Shown here: in pieces, positions 9,788 through 19,372 of the stretch
Numbering within the stretch: the stretch's first letter is position 1
Layout: every line of letters starts with the position of its first letter
Assembly: GCA_016871315.1 (NCBI GenBank)
Contig: VFZE01000005.1
Location: forward strand, 87,764 to 151,763
DNA length: 64,000 nt
From: Acidimicrobiia bacterium
Lineage (GTDB): Bacteria > Acidobacteriota > Terriglobia > Bryobacterales > Bryobacteraceae
Direction: 5' to 3'
Translations under genes and position numbers: made by a program
The notes under the pieces: generated by a model
What the model was told of the DNA's origin: nothing
Databases searched by the model: none
Seen by the model: only the letters and a program-made list of their open reading frames with translations

Positions 9788-11044
9788 CTAGTGTCTCCTG
9801 CCAATGGCGTACAGATGCCGTTCCGTGCGGAAATACCAGATGCCATCCACCAGCGCCGGTGAAGCAAGCGTCATTTCGTGGAACCGGTTCACATGCAGCA
9901 GCTGAAACTCATCTCCTGCCTTCAATACGTAGGTTTCCCCAACGTCGTTGGTGAAGAACACCTTGTTATCGACGTAAACCGGCGAGGCCGAGAATGACTC
10001 TCTCTGCGCTTCGCCGAGTCTGCCCTGCCAGAGGCTTTTGCCGGTCCGCGCCTCCAGGCATGTGGCGACGCCGGTCATGTCGTTGACGAGATAAAGATAG
10101 TCGCCGGCCAGCAGGGGCGAAGGGATGAACGGCGAGCCGCGCGGCGATTGCCAGGCGATATGCGACCGCGTCACGTTGCCGGAACCGCCTGGCCGGATGG
10201 CCAGCGTCGGGCCAGCCCGGCCCGAAGAAGCGAACACCAAGTCATGCCCCACCACCGGTGTCGGCGTAACTTCCGCCGTCGTCCCGTAGGCAAACCAAAG
10301 CTGCTTGCCTGTCTCCGGGTCGTAAGAGTTCACTTTGAACTGGCTGCTGACGACGATCTCCTCGCGCTGCAGTGCGCGAATCGCGATGGGCGAACCCCAT
10401 CCGGTATCTTCCTCGCGATGCGTCCACCACTTGGTCTTGCCTGTCTGCTTGTCGAAGGCGGCAATGAAAGAGTGCGCGGGCGAGCGCTGGTCTTGAAAGA
10501 CAATCACTCGGTCCTTATAGAGAAGCGGCGAGCAGGCCGTGCCATGCAGACAATTGGTCCTGCCGAAGGAGCGATGCCAGGCTTGCCGCCCGGCAAAGTC
10601 CACCGCCATCAGCCCATGGTTGCCCAAGTAGGTGTAGACCAGCTTGCCATCGGTGGATGGAGTGCCGGATGCGTGTCCGTTCTTCGGATAGGCCCGCTCC
10701 GGAGCGCTCTCCGGCGCGAAGGTCTCCCAGCGCAGCTTGCCATCGGCGCGATTCAGGCATAGCAGCGAGCGGCGCGCCCCGCCGTCATAGGAAGTGGTGA
10801 GAAAAATGCTGTCGCCCCAGATGACCGGCGAGGAGTTGCCGCTTCCCGGCAACTCGACTTTCCACAGAACATTCTCCGTGTTCGACCAGCGGTCGACATA
10901 CCCTTTGTCCTCCACCATGCCTTGGCCCGATGGTCCGCGCCAGCGAGGCCAGTAGCGGGCGCCTTCGCCTTCCACGGGAATTTGCAGCACCTCGGCGCCG
11001 CCAACAGCAGCGCCAAGCAGCAGAACGGCGGCGAAGCGAGACAT
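9788..11044 (-). CDS. PQQ-like beta-propeller repeat protein (BamB-like), exported
   Basis: A 418-residue protein with a signal peptide (MSRFAAVLLLGAAVGGAEV) and repeated PQQ-enzyme-like blades (DGKLRWETF, GRQAWHRSF, TGKTKWWTH, TGKQLWFAY, TGKSLWQGRL). The blades match the BamB-like/PQQ propeller fold, but the residues of a quinoprotein dehydrogenase active site (calcium Asp/Glu, vicinal Cys pair) are not apparent, so it is a structural or binding propeller rather than an oxidase. It is the first gene of the operon with the histidine kinase and response regulator, and may be a periplasmic component of that signalling unit (inference). Confidence 0.87.
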   Translation of the reverse strand: MSRFAAVLLLGAAVGGAEVLQIPVEGEGARYWPRWRGPSGQGMVEDKGYVDRWSNTENVLWKVELPGSGNSSPVIWGDSIFLTTSYDGGARRSLLCLNRADGKLRWETFAPESAPERAYPKNGHASGTPSTDGKLVYTYLGNHGLMAVDFAGRQAWHRSFGRTNCLHGTACSPLLYKDRVIVFQDQRSPAHSFIAAFDKQTGKTKWWTHREEDTGWGSPIAIRALQREEIVVSSQFKVNSYDPETGKQLWFAYGTTAEVTPTPVVGHDLVFASSGRAGPTLAIRPGGSGNVTRSHIAWQSPRGSPFIPSPLLAGDYLYLVNDMTGVATCLEARTGKSLWQGRLGEAQRESFSASPVYVDNKVFFTNDVGETYVLKAGDEFQLLHVNRFHEMTLASPALVDGIWYFRTERHLYAIGRRH

Positions 11045-11138
11045 CTCCCCGAGTGTAGCGGATCAGGCTATCTCGTTTCCGGCGCGCATTACGCCGACCG
11101 TCAAGGCAGGCCGATTAGAAGGGCCGGAATCAGGCAGG

Positions 11139-11885
11139 CTATCGTTTGGGTTGCGGCTGCAGCCACCAGGGCGTTTCCAGGAACTTGGCGCCATCCGGCA
11201 TGAACGTGTGGCCCATCGTCGTGTAGTAAGCCCAGAACTGGCGGTGCAGTTCGAGATGATAGATCGCGAAGGTGCCGCGCTTTTCCTGTTCACGCAGCAG
11301 CTTCGTCATGGCGTCTAGCGGCTCCGGACCGGCCTGCTGGAAGATGACCCGCCCGCCATAGGCGCGGTGCAAAACACGAAAGAACTTCCACGGAGAGACC
11401 CACTGTTCGGCCATCCGGTACTCATGCGTGGCGGGTAGCCCTTGTGCCAGTGCGTCACGCGACATGATGAGCAGTTCCTTCTCTTTTTCCAGCTTCTCCC
11501 GCTCCGGCGCCGCCAGTTGACGCGCCAGTGATTGGTCAATCGCCCGCAGCCTGTCATCGTCGACCGTGCGGCGCTGACGGTTCATCCGCGCCATGGCTTC
11601 TTGAAAGCCTTGAATTTCCGCTTCGTTGGGTGCGCAGTCCTTATCTGCGCAGAAGTGGCGCTTCACCGCCGCCCAGATCATCGACCCCAATCTGTCACCG
11701 CGTGATCTTTGAAGCCACTCCTCATACTCCTTGGTGGACAGCTTCGCCCGATGTTGATCCTGCCAGGACTGCGGCGGGTCCAGCTCATCCAGCAGCACGA
11801 CCTTCGAATCGACAACCGCTACCGGCTGCTCCTGCCCGCAAAGCTGCGATATCGCCAGCAGCGCGACTGCCGCATGTCGTCTCAT
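11139..11885 (-). CDS. Exported hypothetical protein with weak SurA-like N-terminal character
   Basis: 248 residues. A signal peptide (MRRHAAVALLAISQLCGQ) precedes AVVDSKVVLLDEL, which resembles the start of SurA/SurA_N-type periplasmic chaperones. A long helical segment follows (residues about 85-140) and then a tryptophan- and aromatic-rich end (HRQFWAYYTTMGHTFMPDG, FLETPWWLQP). No PPIase domain is recognisable. The gene stands alone, with about 95 bases to the downstream propeller gene and 178 to the upstream dehydratase stop. Function unknown. Confidence 0.65.
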   Translation of the reverse strand: MRRHAAVALLAISQLCGQEQPVAVVDSKVVLLDELDPPQSWQDQHRAKLSTKEYEEWLQRSRGDRLGSMIWAAVKRHFCADKDCAPNEAEIQGFQEAMARMNRQRRTVDDDRLRAIDQSLARQLAAPEREKLEKEKELLIMSRDALAQGLPATHEYRMAEQWVSPWKFFRVLHRAYGGRVIFQQAGPEPLDAMTKLLREQEKRGTFAIYHLELHRQFWAYYTTMGHTFMPDGAKFLETPWWLQPQPKR

Positions 11886-12015
11886 GAGAAGGCTCCTGAT
11901 CCCCTATCGTCGGAGCCACCGCCAGACTATATAGCCTTGAACCGCTTCCCATCAAACGGCCCCACAGCGGCAAACATTGCACACGCAAGAACAAAACCCA
12001 CCCAAATCGGTTTCC

Positions 12016-12049
12016 GCATCCGTGTTCATCCGTGTTCATCTGTGGCCAT
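12016..12049 (-). repeat. Dispersed short repeat, copy 1 (tandem 10-mer with ATGGCC edge)
   Basis: On the + strand the 10-mer CGTGTTCATC occurs twice in perfect tandem (12021-12040), followed by TGTGGCCAT. On the minus strand it reads ATGGCC, then (A/G)TGAACACGG units. A degenerate copy in the opposite orientation lies at 37153-37184. It sits in the 178-base gap between the hypothetical gene and the dehydratase gene. Confidence 0.7.
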
Positions 12050-12063
12050 AAACTCTAAGGCCT

Positions 12064-13323
12064 CTACCAGTCGACAACACTGCCATCCTCCAGATCATAC
12101 GTCTCCGGATTCCGCCAGTCGTGCCCCATCTTATCCGCCATCTCGTTCTCATCCAGCTCAATGCCAAGCCCCGGCGCCGGCGGCAGATCCAGGTAACCGC
12201 CCTTCACCTGGAATGGCTGCTTCAAATACCCCTCGCCGAGCGACACCTGCTCCTGAATCAGGAAGTTCGGAATCGACGCCGCCAGCTGAACGCCGGCCGC
12301 AAGCGAAATCGGACCCAGCGGATTATGCGGCGCGATCGATGCATAGTACGCCTCCGCCATGCCCGCGATCAGCCGCACTTCACTGATGCCTCCCGCATGG
12401 CACATATCCGGCTGCAAGATGGTCGCCGCGCCTTTCTCCAGCACTTCGCGGAAACCCCACTTCGTGAAGACGCGCTCGCCGGTGGCGATCGGCAAATGGG
12501 TGCCCTTGGCGATCTCCGCCATCACGTCGTGATTCTGGCACTGGCACGGCTCCTCGACAAACATCGGATTGTATGGCTCAATCCCCTTGATCAGCAGCTT
12601 CGCCGTCGCCGGACTGATCGCTCCATGGAAGTCGATGCCGATGTCGATGTCGTCGCCCACCACCTTGCGCAACTCCGCGAACCGCTCCACCGCATACTGC
12701 ACCTGTTTGGGCGTCTCCACGTAGCGCGCATAGCTGCGCCCGTCCGAGCCGGTCCGCTTCGCCGGTCCTGTTTTGAACGCCGTGAAGCCGCGCTTGATGT
12801 CGGCGCGCACGGTATCGAGCGTCCGCGCATGCGAATAAACGCGCACCTTGTTCCGTGTCGGCCCGCCGAGCAGCTCATACACGGGAACGCCCAGCGCCTT
12901 CCCCTTGATGTCCCACAGCGCCATGTCAATGCCGCTCAACGCGCTGGTCAGGATCGGACCGCCGCGGTAGAAAGCGTGCCGGTAGATCGCCTGCCAGTGG
13001 TGCATCACCGGCCGCGGATCCTTGCCGACAAGATACGGCTCAATCTCCTTGATCGCCGTCGCGCAAGTCAGCGCGCGGCCTTCCGTAATCGGCTCGCCGA
13101 GCCCCGTGATCCCGGCATTGGTGTGAATCTTCAGGAACAGCCAGCGCGGCTTCACAAGGAAAGTTTCGAGCTTCGTGATCTTCAGCGCGTCTTTCGGCCC
13201 AATCGGCGCCTCTCGCCGCGTCTCCTGCCCTTGCGCCGCGGACTGGAACGCCGCCAATCCCAATCCGCCCGAGGCGGTCGACAAGGCCACATCCCGCCGG
13301 CTCATCCCCTTTTCCGATTTCAT
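12064..13323 (-). CDS. dgoD: Galactonate dehydratase-like enolase-superfamily enzyme with Tat-type signal
   Basis: 419 residues from the ATG at 13321-13323. That start is chosen because it gives a twin-arginine signal (MSRRDVALSTASGG) and overlaps the upstream YciI stop by one base (TGATG); a longer in-frame extension inside that gene is unlikely. The sequence follows DgoD closely: FYRGGPILTSALSGIDMALWDIKG, metal ligands in GIDFHG, FVEEP and ATGER, then ILQPDMCHAGGISE, APHNPLGPI and the end motif DWRNP...DGSVVDW. The expected reaction is dehydration of D-galactonate to 2-keto-3-deoxygalactonate. An exported version is unusual for this cytoplasmic pathway and may act on an external sugar acid; other acid-sugar substrates are possible. 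Confidence 0.87.
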   Translation of the reverse strand: MKSEKGMSRRDVALSTASGGLGLAAFQSAAQGQETRREAPIGPKDALKITKLETFLVKPRWLFLKIHTNAGITGLGEPITEGRALTCATAIKEIEPYLVGKDPRPVMHHWQAIYRHAFYRGGPILTSALSGIDMALWDIKGKALGVPVYELLGGPTRNKVRVYSHARTLDTVRADIKRGFTAFKTGPAKRTGSDGRSYARYVETPKQVQYAVERFAELRKVVGDDIDIGIDFHGAISPATAKLLIKGIEPYNPMFVEEPCQCQNHDVMAEIAKGTHLPIATGERVFTKWGFREVLEKGAATILQPDMCHAGGISEVRLIAGMAEAYYASIAPHNPLGPISLAAGVQLAASIPNFLIQEQVSLGEGYLKQPFQVKGGYLDLPPAPGLGIELDENEMADKMGHDWRNPETYDLEDGSVVDW

Positions 13324-13724
13324 CAATCCTTCTCCTGCCGCTTTGCTTCGCTTTTGAGGATCCCGATTCCCTTGGCCGAATACCACGGCCGCCATTCCAT
13401 CACCAGCCGCCCGCTTTTGATTGCCGGATCCTCGGCCGTCATCGCCTTGGCCTCATCCATCGTCACACCGTGAAACACGAACATTCCGCGAATATCGGAG
13501 TTGTCCATGAAAGGGCCCGCCAGCACCAGCTTTCCACTGTCGGCCATTTTCTGGATGTTGGCCATGTGCCCTGCCTGTACCTTCTTGGTCTCTTCCGTCG
13601 ACTCCGCGGTCCATGACGGCCCTTTCTTGAGAAATCCCACAACGTAGGTGGTCATCTCATAGGCCGGTTGCTGCGCGGCGGCGACTGCGGTGAGCCCGGC
13701 GAAGGCGAGAATTAATCGAACCAT
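13323..13724 (-). CDS. Exported YciI-family protein
   Basis: 133 residues from the ATG at 13722-13724. This start begins a signal peptide (MVRLILAFAGLTAVAAAQ); an upstream in-frame ATG would overlap the S9 peptidase gene and hide the signal. The mature part fits YciI-like ferredoxin-fold proteins: VVGFLKKGPSW, a helical HMANIQKMADSGKLVLAGPF segment, then RGMFVFHGVTMDEAKAMTAEDPAIKSGRLVMEWRPW. Family members are small dimers, some with catalytic His-Asp pairs, but most have unknown function. It lies 17 bases after the peptidase stop and overlaps the dehydratase start by one base, so all three form an operon. Confidence 0.82.
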   Translation of the reverse strand: MVRLILAFAGLTAVAAAQQPAYEMTTYVVGFLKKGPSWTAESTEETKKVQAGHMANIQKMADSGKLVLAGPFMDNSDIRGMFVFHGVTMDEAKAMTAEDPAIKSGRLVMEWRPWYSAKGIGILKSEAKRQEKD

Positions 13725-13741
13725 GTGAGCTATCGTATCAA

Positions 13742-15982
13742 TCACCGTGGCTCGGGCTCCGGCGCTTTCACCACGTTCCAATCCGGCGGCTCAACCCCCA
13801 GCAGATTCCGCACAAAGAAGTCCGAGCGTTTGCGCTCATAGTACGGCGGCAGGCCGTGGCCGGCGCCGGGCACAACCAGCAAGTCGAACATCTTGCCCGC
13901 CTTGATCAGCGCGTTCACAACCTGCATCGTCGATGCCGGATCGACATTCTCGTCCAGCTCGCCGACGGCCAGCAGCAGCTTCCCTTTCAGTTTGTGCGCA
14001 TGTTCCACGTTGGAACTGGCCGCATACTCAGGCCCCACCGGCCAGCTCATCCACTGCTCATTCCACGACATTTTGTCCATGCGGTTGTCGTGGCAGCCGG
14101 CCGATGACGCCGCCGCCTTGTAGAAGTCTCCGTGCAGCAACAGCGCTCCCAGCGAATTCTGGCCGCCCGCCGAGTGGCCGTAGATACCAACTCGATCCAG
14201 ATCGTACCAGGGATACTTCGCCGCCGCGGCCTTGTGCCACAAAATGCGGTCCGGAAATCCGGCATCGCCGATATTCCGCCAGCTCACGTCGTGAAAGGCT
14301 TTGGCGCGGTTGGAGGTTCCCATCCCGTCCATCTGCACGACGACGAAGCCCAGCTCTGCCATTGCCTGCATCGGGTGCGAGGGCGTGAACGTCTTCGGCA
14401 CGAAGGAGTCCTGCGGTCCCGCGTAGATGTACTCCAGCACCGGATACTTGCGCGACGCATCGAAATTCGACGGCCGGAAGAGCACACCCCAAATATCGGT
14501 CTTGCCGTCGCGAGCCTTCGCCTTCAGCACTTCCGGCGCGCGCCAGCCTGTCCCTGCAATCGCCTCGCCATCCACTTTCCCGAGTTCGGTCACCAACGTC
14601 CCTTCAGAAGTCCGCCGCAACGCCGTCACCGGCGCCAGGTCTACTCGCGAGTAGGCGTCGGTGAAAAACTGAAAGTCCGGCGAGACGATCACATGGTGAT
14701 CGCCCTCCTCCTTCGTCAGCCGCGTCAGTCCGCTGCCATCAAACTTCACGCGAAACAGGTGGCGGAGGTAAGGATCCTTACCCGCATCCATCCCGCTGGC
14801 CACGAAATAGAGTTCGCGCTTATCCTCATCCACCGCCGCAACCGAGCGCACCACCCATTCGCCCTTCGTGATTTGGTTCTTCACTCGCCCGCTCACGCCG
14901 TCGTAAAGATACAGGTGATTCCAGCCATCGCGCTCGCTCGCCCAGATCACCTCCCGCCCATCGGCGATGTCGCGCCGGAACAGCTTCGAGTAGTAACAAA
15001 AGAACGTCGGCGACGTCTCCTCAACCACCGCGCGCGGCGAGCCTGTCTCCGCATTCACCTCGATAATCCGGTACACTTGGTGCCCGCGCTGATTGTAGTT
15101 GAAGTGAAGGGCCCGGGAGTCCTTCCTCCACTGAATCTCGGACATCGTGTACGGATTCGCGAACAGTGCGTTATCCACCTCCATCTGCTTCCGCGAAGCC
15201 ACGTCGAAAAAAACGGGCCTTGGCAAATCCAGCGCATCTCCCGGCTTCACGTAGGGGATGCTCTTCAGCTTCGGCTGCACTTGATCGGCGGGCGAGGACT
15301 CCACCATGTGTATCTGCCGCCGCTGCCCAGGCCGGATGCGATACACGGCCACCTTCTTGCCGTCCGGCGACCACGCATTGGCCGATAGCGCGTAATAGTT
15401 GCCCTCGGAACCGTCAGTCGATAGCGCGACCGGCTTCTCTTCGCCTGCTTTCGCCCGCAACCAGATGTTGTAGTTGCGCAGGAATACCTCATGCTTTCCA
15501 TCAGGTGAGGCAACCGGCCGTTCCAGCTCCGGCACTCGCGGTCCGCGCCCGAACTGCGCGCGCTGTGGATTTCGATTCACCTTGTATTCCGCCAGGTCCG
15601 CGAACCACGCATCATCGCCACGGCGGAACTCGATGCCCTTTCCGTTCTCCAGGACATTGAGTCCGACCAGGTTCAACTTCGCCGCGTCCACCTTCTGCCC
15701 TGTGGCTTTGGCCAGTGCCTCTGCCAGGCGCTTGTGATCAAAAGCGGGTTTCCGATTTCCACCGGAGTCGGAAATCAGGTACTCGACTCCTTCCACCGTG
15801 CGTCTCGAATACGAGAACGTGCCAGTCTTGCCGATCCAACGTATATCCGCAACCGTTCCTGCAAGCAGCGGTTCCAGCCGCCCGCGCAGCCCGATGGAGC
15901 GTTCATAATCGGCCAGCGTACCTTGCGCCGCCAATAGCGTGGCAAACAGACCCAGAAAAGTGGAGACACGTAGTGTAAGCAT
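13742..15982 (-). CDS. Prolyl oligopeptidase-family serine peptidase (S9, DPP-IV type), exported
   Basis: 746 residues from the ATG at 15980-15982, chosen for its signal peptide ([20 protein letters not shown]); an upstream in-frame ATG would read through most of the intergenic space into the previous gene. Residues about 60-480 form a DPP-IV N-terminal beta-propeller ([27 protein letters not shown]). The alpha/beta hydrolase holds the triad S604 (GHSAGG), D677 (GELDEN) and H709 (GAGHG). It should remove N-terminal dipeptides from periplasmic peptides. The gene sits 26 bases after the TIGR03437 protein gene and before the YciI gene, in one probable operon. Confidence 0.93.
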   Translation of the reverse strand: MLTLRVSTFLGLFATLLAAQGTLADYERSIGLRGRLEPLLAGTVADIRWIGKTGTFSYSRRTVEGVEYLISDSGGNRKPAFDHKRLAEALAKATGQKVDAAKLNLVGLNVLENGKGIEFRRGDDAWFADLAEYKVNRNPQRAQFGRGPRVPELERPVASPDGKHEVFLRNYNIWLRAKAGEEKPVALSTDGSEGNYYALSANAWSPDGKKVAVYRIRPGQRRQIHMVESSPADQVQPKLKSIPYVKPGDALDLPRPVFFDVASRKQMEVDNALFANPYTMSEIQWRKDSRALHFNYNQRGHQVYRIIEVNAETGSPRAVVEETSPTFFCYYSKLFRRDIADGREVIWASERDGWNHLYLYDGVSGRVKNQITKGEWVVRSVAAVDEDKRELYFVASGMDAGKDPYLRHLFRVKFDGSGLTRLTKEEGDHHVIVSPDFQFFTDAYSRVDLAPVTALRRTSEGTLVTELGKVDGEAIAGTGWRAPEVLKAKARDGKTDIWGVLFRPSNFDASRKYPVLEYIYAGPQDSFVPKTFTPSHPMQAMAELGFVVVQMDGMGTSNRAKAFHDVSWRNIGDAGFPDRILWHKAAAAKYPWYDLDRVGIYGHSAGGQNSLGALLLHGDFYKAAASSAGCHDNRMDKMSWNEQWMSWPVGPEYAASSNVEHAHKLKGKLLLAVGELDENVDPASTMQVVNALIKAGKMFDLLVVPGAGHGLPPYYERKRSDFFVRNLLGVEPPDWNVVKAPEPEPR

Positions 15983-16008
15983 ATGTCCCTTGAGTCTACT
16001 CCGCCCGC

Positions 16009-17643
16009 CTAGCGTTCGCCGATCCAGATCTCGTACCGCCGGCCTTGGATCGCCAGCGCGCGCCGCCCAGCCTGCGCGGTCTCGGGAACTACGACATTCA
16101 TCTGATCCAACCCCAAAAACCCGGGCGCCCGGCCGGCGTAGTGGATCGCCACGGCCGCTCCATCGATCGTGATCTCCGGCCCCTTCGCCAATCGCATCTG
16201 GGCATCGGTCAGCCCGCCGCCCGTTCCCCACAACACCACGATCTCGCCCGGCCTCGCCGGACTCGCTTCATTCACCAGCGTCCCATCGGCATGCGTAATG
16301 ATCGCTAGTCCATCGTGCCGGAATAACGCCAGCGCCTGCTCCACCGTCGCCACTGTCAGGGAATTAGAAAGAAAAGGCACTGCATGTGACTGCCCCAGGC
16401 TCAGCCGAACCTGGCAGGAGCCACCCAGCCTGCTCTCGGCAAGCACCCCATTCACTTGCCCGCCACCACTATGCAACACCGCCGCCGGCTGCTCACACGC
16501 CGTTACCCGAACATCGGCGGGAATGTGCTCGCCGAAAACAGAGTAGATCGTGCCCGGCGCAAGCGCCTCCTGCTCAAAGGTGGCCCCATGCGTCACCGCG
16601 CGGAGCGCCGGCGTGCAGGGAAAGAAGCGCTCGAATACCTGCGCCGTGTCTTCGAACGAAAACCGTCCCGGACGCGAGCATGTGGTGAACTCGCGCGTCG
16701 CACAGGACTGCTCGATGTGGAGAAACCTCTCCGGGTATGGCAGCGTCTGTGGACACGCGCTCGAGGACGCGCACGTCGATCCTCCGCCCGCACACTGGCA
16801 AGGATCCGCCGCGCCCGCCAGGAAGCGCGCCTGCACGTTGGTCTGCGCGCAAAGCCTCGCCGGGCCGCCTGCCGCGTTGCAGCTGCCGGCGCTCAGCCCG
16901 CTGCCGCGGCTCTGAAACGCTTCCTCGAACGCGCCGCTCAGCTGCGTGGCGATGCTGCGCGGAAGCCGCTGGCAGGTTGCGTTGGAGATCATCAGGTCCG
17001 GATCGCCCGGCTCCCACGTGAATCCGTGCATCTGAACGAAGATCGCGTTGTCCATCGCGCGTGCCGCCACCTCATGCGCGGCCTGAAAATACGATCGCGT
17101 GAAGTGCGCCACATCGGACACCGGATAGGCCTGCGGGCTTCCCGCGCAGACTGTCGTCGTCCCCTCGCACGGACTCGCCTGCCGGTTCGCACAGCGATGT
17201 GTCCCCGGAAGAAACAAACCCGCCGCGTCCAGCCTTAAGAAGAGATCGATCGATTGCCGGCCCGTATTCGCATCTCCCCCCGCATGCGGCGCCTGGAAAA
17301 CCAGCCTGCGGCACGCCTCCGGGCGAAACACATAGGTCCCCTGCCCTCCGCCGCCCGCTCTCTCCCGCAACAAAGTGTAAATGCGGCTCGATGGTGCGTC
17401 GGTGTACCGAACCAGATCGTATCCAAGCCTGTCCGCCTGCGTCGCCGCCCGTGCAAACTCACCCTGCAACGCCGTCTCCATCACGCCGCGAAACGCAGCC
17501 AAGTTCTCCGCCGCCGGAATCTGAAACGACTCAGAACCAGAGCCCGGCAGCGGCAGCGAATTCAAATGCTGTCTCAAATCGCCTGACTCCAACTTTTGGC
17601 ACATCGCGGGCAACCCCACAAGCGCAAGCACAACCAGCCACAT
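16009..17643 (-). CDS. Exported cysteine-rich protein with TIGR03437 C-terminal domain; hydrolase-like N-terminal part
   Basis: 544 residues with a short signal peptide ending in MCQ. Residues about 60-330 carry many cysteines, likely disulfides, and motifs reminiscent of N-formylglutamate-amidohydrolase/M14-like zinc hydrolases: [19 protein letters not shown] and RFLHIEQS. The hydrolase assignment is tentative. The last ~200 residues match TIGR03437 ([57 protein letters not shown]), a beta-rich domain at the end of many secreted Solibacter proteins and probably a sorting or surface module. First gene of the operon running to the dehydratase, divergent from an amidohydrolase across 57 bases. 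Confidence 0.75.
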   Translation of the reverse strand: MWLVVLALVGLPAMCQKLESGDLRQHLNSLPLPGSGSESFQIPAAENLAAFRGVMETALQGEFARAATQADRLGYDLVRYTDAPSSRIYTLLRERAGGGGQGTYVFRPEACRRLVFQAPHAGGDANTGRQSIDLFLRLDAAGLFLPGTHRCANRQASPCEGTTTVCAGSPQAYPVSDVAHFTRSYFQAAHEVAARAMDNAIFVQMHGFTWEPGDPDLMISNATCQRLPRSIATQLSGAFEEAFQSRGSGLSAGSCNAAGGPARLCAQTNVQARFLAGAADPCQCAGGGSTCASSSACPQTLPYPERFLHIEQSCATREFTTCSRPGRFSFEDTAQVFERFFPCTPALRAVTHGATFEQEALAPGTIYSVFGEHIPADVRVTACEQPAAVLHSGGGQVNGVLAESRLGGSCQVRLSLGQSHAVPFLSNSLTVATVEQALALFRHDGLAIITHADGTLVNEASPARPGEIVVLWGTGGGLTDAQMRLAKGPEITIDGAAVAIHYAGRAPGFLGLDQMNVVVPETAQAGRRALAIQGRRYEIWIGER

Positions 17644-17700
17644 CCCTCCAGGCTATTCGAAACTGCTTCCATCCTGCCATTCCCGCTATGCTTAGTAGCT

Positions 17701-18990
17701 ATGCGAATGCTCCCCGTTTTTCTGCTTACCCTGGCCGCGTTTGCCCAGGAACAAGTGATCGTGCTCAAGGCCGCCCGTATATTCAACGGCAAAACACAGG
17801 GAGCGACCGCGCCCGGCTTGATCGTCGTGCGCGGAAGCGTGATCGAACAGGTGGGCGGCGCGGCGCCCGCAGGCGCGCGGATCATCGACCTCGGCGACGC
17901 CACCCTGCTCGCCGGCTTCCTCGATGCCCACACGCACATGAGCTTTCAAGCCTCCGATGATTTGCGTCAGGACCGCGTCGATCGTCTCGCGAAATCCTCC
18001 GCCGAGCAGGCCCTGGACGCCACCCGCCACGCCCGCCGGACGCTCGAGGCCGGCTTCACCACCGTACGCGATGTCGGCGGCCTCGACACCATCGATGTCG
18101 CCTTGCGGAACTCGATCACCCGCGGCGTGATCCCTGGCCCGCGGATGCTGGTCGCCGTCCATTCCATAGGCGCCACCGGCGGCCACTGCGATCACTCCGC
18201 CGGTTACCGCTTCGGCCTTTTCGCCGAACCCGGTCCCGAGCGAGGCGTCGCCAACGGTCCCGACGCCATCCGCGCCGCCGTCCGCTACAACCACAAGTAC
18301 GGCGCCGATGTGATCAAGGTCTGCGCCACAGGCGGCGTGCTCTCACTCACCGACGACGTCGACTCCCCGCAGCTCACGCAAACTGAGCTGGATGCCCTTG
18401 TCGATGAAGCGCACGCGCTGAAACGCAAGACCGCCGCCCACGCCCATGGCGCCGAAGGAGCCAAACGCGCCATCCGCGCCGGGATCGATTCCATCGAACA
18501 CGGCACCTTCCTCGATCAGGAGGCCCTCGCCTTGATGAAGGCTCGCGGCACCTATCTCGTCGCCACGCTCATGGCTCCCAAGGGCGTGTTGGAGCGCATT
18601 TCCCGCGGCGGCAACCTGCCTCCGCAAATCATCGAAAAAGCCCGCGCCGCCACCAACCAGATTGAAGCCACCTTCCAACGCGCCGCCCAAGCCGGCGTGC
18701 GCATCGCGCTCGGCACCGATGCCGGCGTCTTTCCCCACGGCCGCAACGCCGAGGAGTTCGCTCTCATGGTCAACAACGGCCTGAAGCCCGCCGAGGCCCT
18801 GCGCGCCGGAACTGTTCACGCCGCCGATCTGCTCGGCCTCGGCGACAAAGTCGGCTCCCTCGAGAAAGGCAAACTCGCCGACATCGTTGCCGTCCCCGGC
18901 GATCCCACTTCCGACATCCGCGCCACCGAGAAGGTCTTCTTCGTCATGAAGGAAGGCGTTGTCTACCGCGATACGCGGCCGAAATTGTAG
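17701..18990 (+). CDS. Exported amidohydrolase (imidazolonepropionase-like subfamily)
   Basis: 429 residues from the ATG at 17701, picked because it starts a signal peptide (MRMLPVFLLTLAAFAQ); the frame is open further upstream but without support. Metal-dependent amidohydrolase motifs are in order: FLDAHTHMSF (HxH), VCATGGVLS, AAHAHGAEG, SIEHGTFL and LGTDAGVFPHG, followed by the C-terminal beta-sandwich end GSLEKGKLADIVAVPGDP. Members act on cyclic amides, peptides or Xaa-Pro dipeptides; the substrate is not predictable. The last 28 bases overlap, tail to tail, the decayed porin-like gene. Confidence 0.9.
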   Translation: MRMLPVFLLTLAAFAQEQVIVLKAARIFNGKTQGATAPGLIVVRGSVIEQVGGAAPAGARIIDLGDATLLAGFLDAHTHMSFQASDDLRQDRVDRLAKSSAEQALDATRHARRTLEAGFTTVRDVGGLDTIDVALRNSITRGVIPGPRMLVAVHSIGATGGHCDHSAGYRFGLFAEPGPERGVANGPDAIRAAVRYNHKYGADVIKVCATGGVLSLTDDVDSPQLTQTELDALVDEAHALKRKTAAHAHGAEGAKRAIRAGIDSIEHGTFLDQEALALMKARGTYLVATLMAPKGVLERISRGGNLPPQIIEKARAATNQIEATFQRAAQAGVRIALGTDAGVFPHGRNAEEFALMVNNGLKPAEALRAGTVHAADLLGLGDKVGSLEKGKLADIVAVPGDPTSDIRATEKVFFVMKEGVVYRDTRPKL

Positions 18991-19372
18991 ACCAACCCTG
19001 TCAGCACACGGTAATCTCGCAGCCCCGCCGCCAGCCCCGGCTGCTGCACCGCCACGTCTACAACCAGGTTCGGATGCAGCGCATAAGTGATTCCTTGATT
19101 CAAAGACACCGCGGTGTCAAACCCCAGTGGCTTCTCGATCAACAACCCCGCGAACACCGACGTCCGCTCTCCCAGTGCGCGTACGTAATCGAACGCGAAG
19201 TCCACTTCGTTGCCAGGGTTCGCTTAAACGTCGCGCCTGTTTCCAACTCCACAGTCCCCGGCGCCGTGGTCAGCGTATCGTTGGTGAAGGTCGGCCTCTG
19301 CCCGGTCGCCTTGTGAGGCCCCTGCGCGAAGCACGGCGCGGCCTGAGCAAGCGCAAGAAAAACGCTCCTCAT
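18963..19372 (-). pseudogene. Decayed outer-membrane MetA-pathway-like transporter gene with frameshift and internal deletion
   Basis: The first 77-codon frame (from 19372) has a signal peptide and TFTNDTLTTAPGTVELETGATFKR, the usual beginning of MetA-pathway/phenol-degradation outer-membrane transporters. The protein then goes out of frame. The C-terminal end resumes in another frame as NPGNEVDFAFDYVRAL, IEKPLGFDTAVSLNQG and VLTGLVYNFG, a beta-barrel ending. Intact members have about 250 residues; the two parts here total about 125, so roughly 100 central residues are missing as well as the frame. The start overlaps the stop of the upstream membrane-protein gene (ATGA), so it was once the last gene of that operon. 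Confidence 0.7.
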
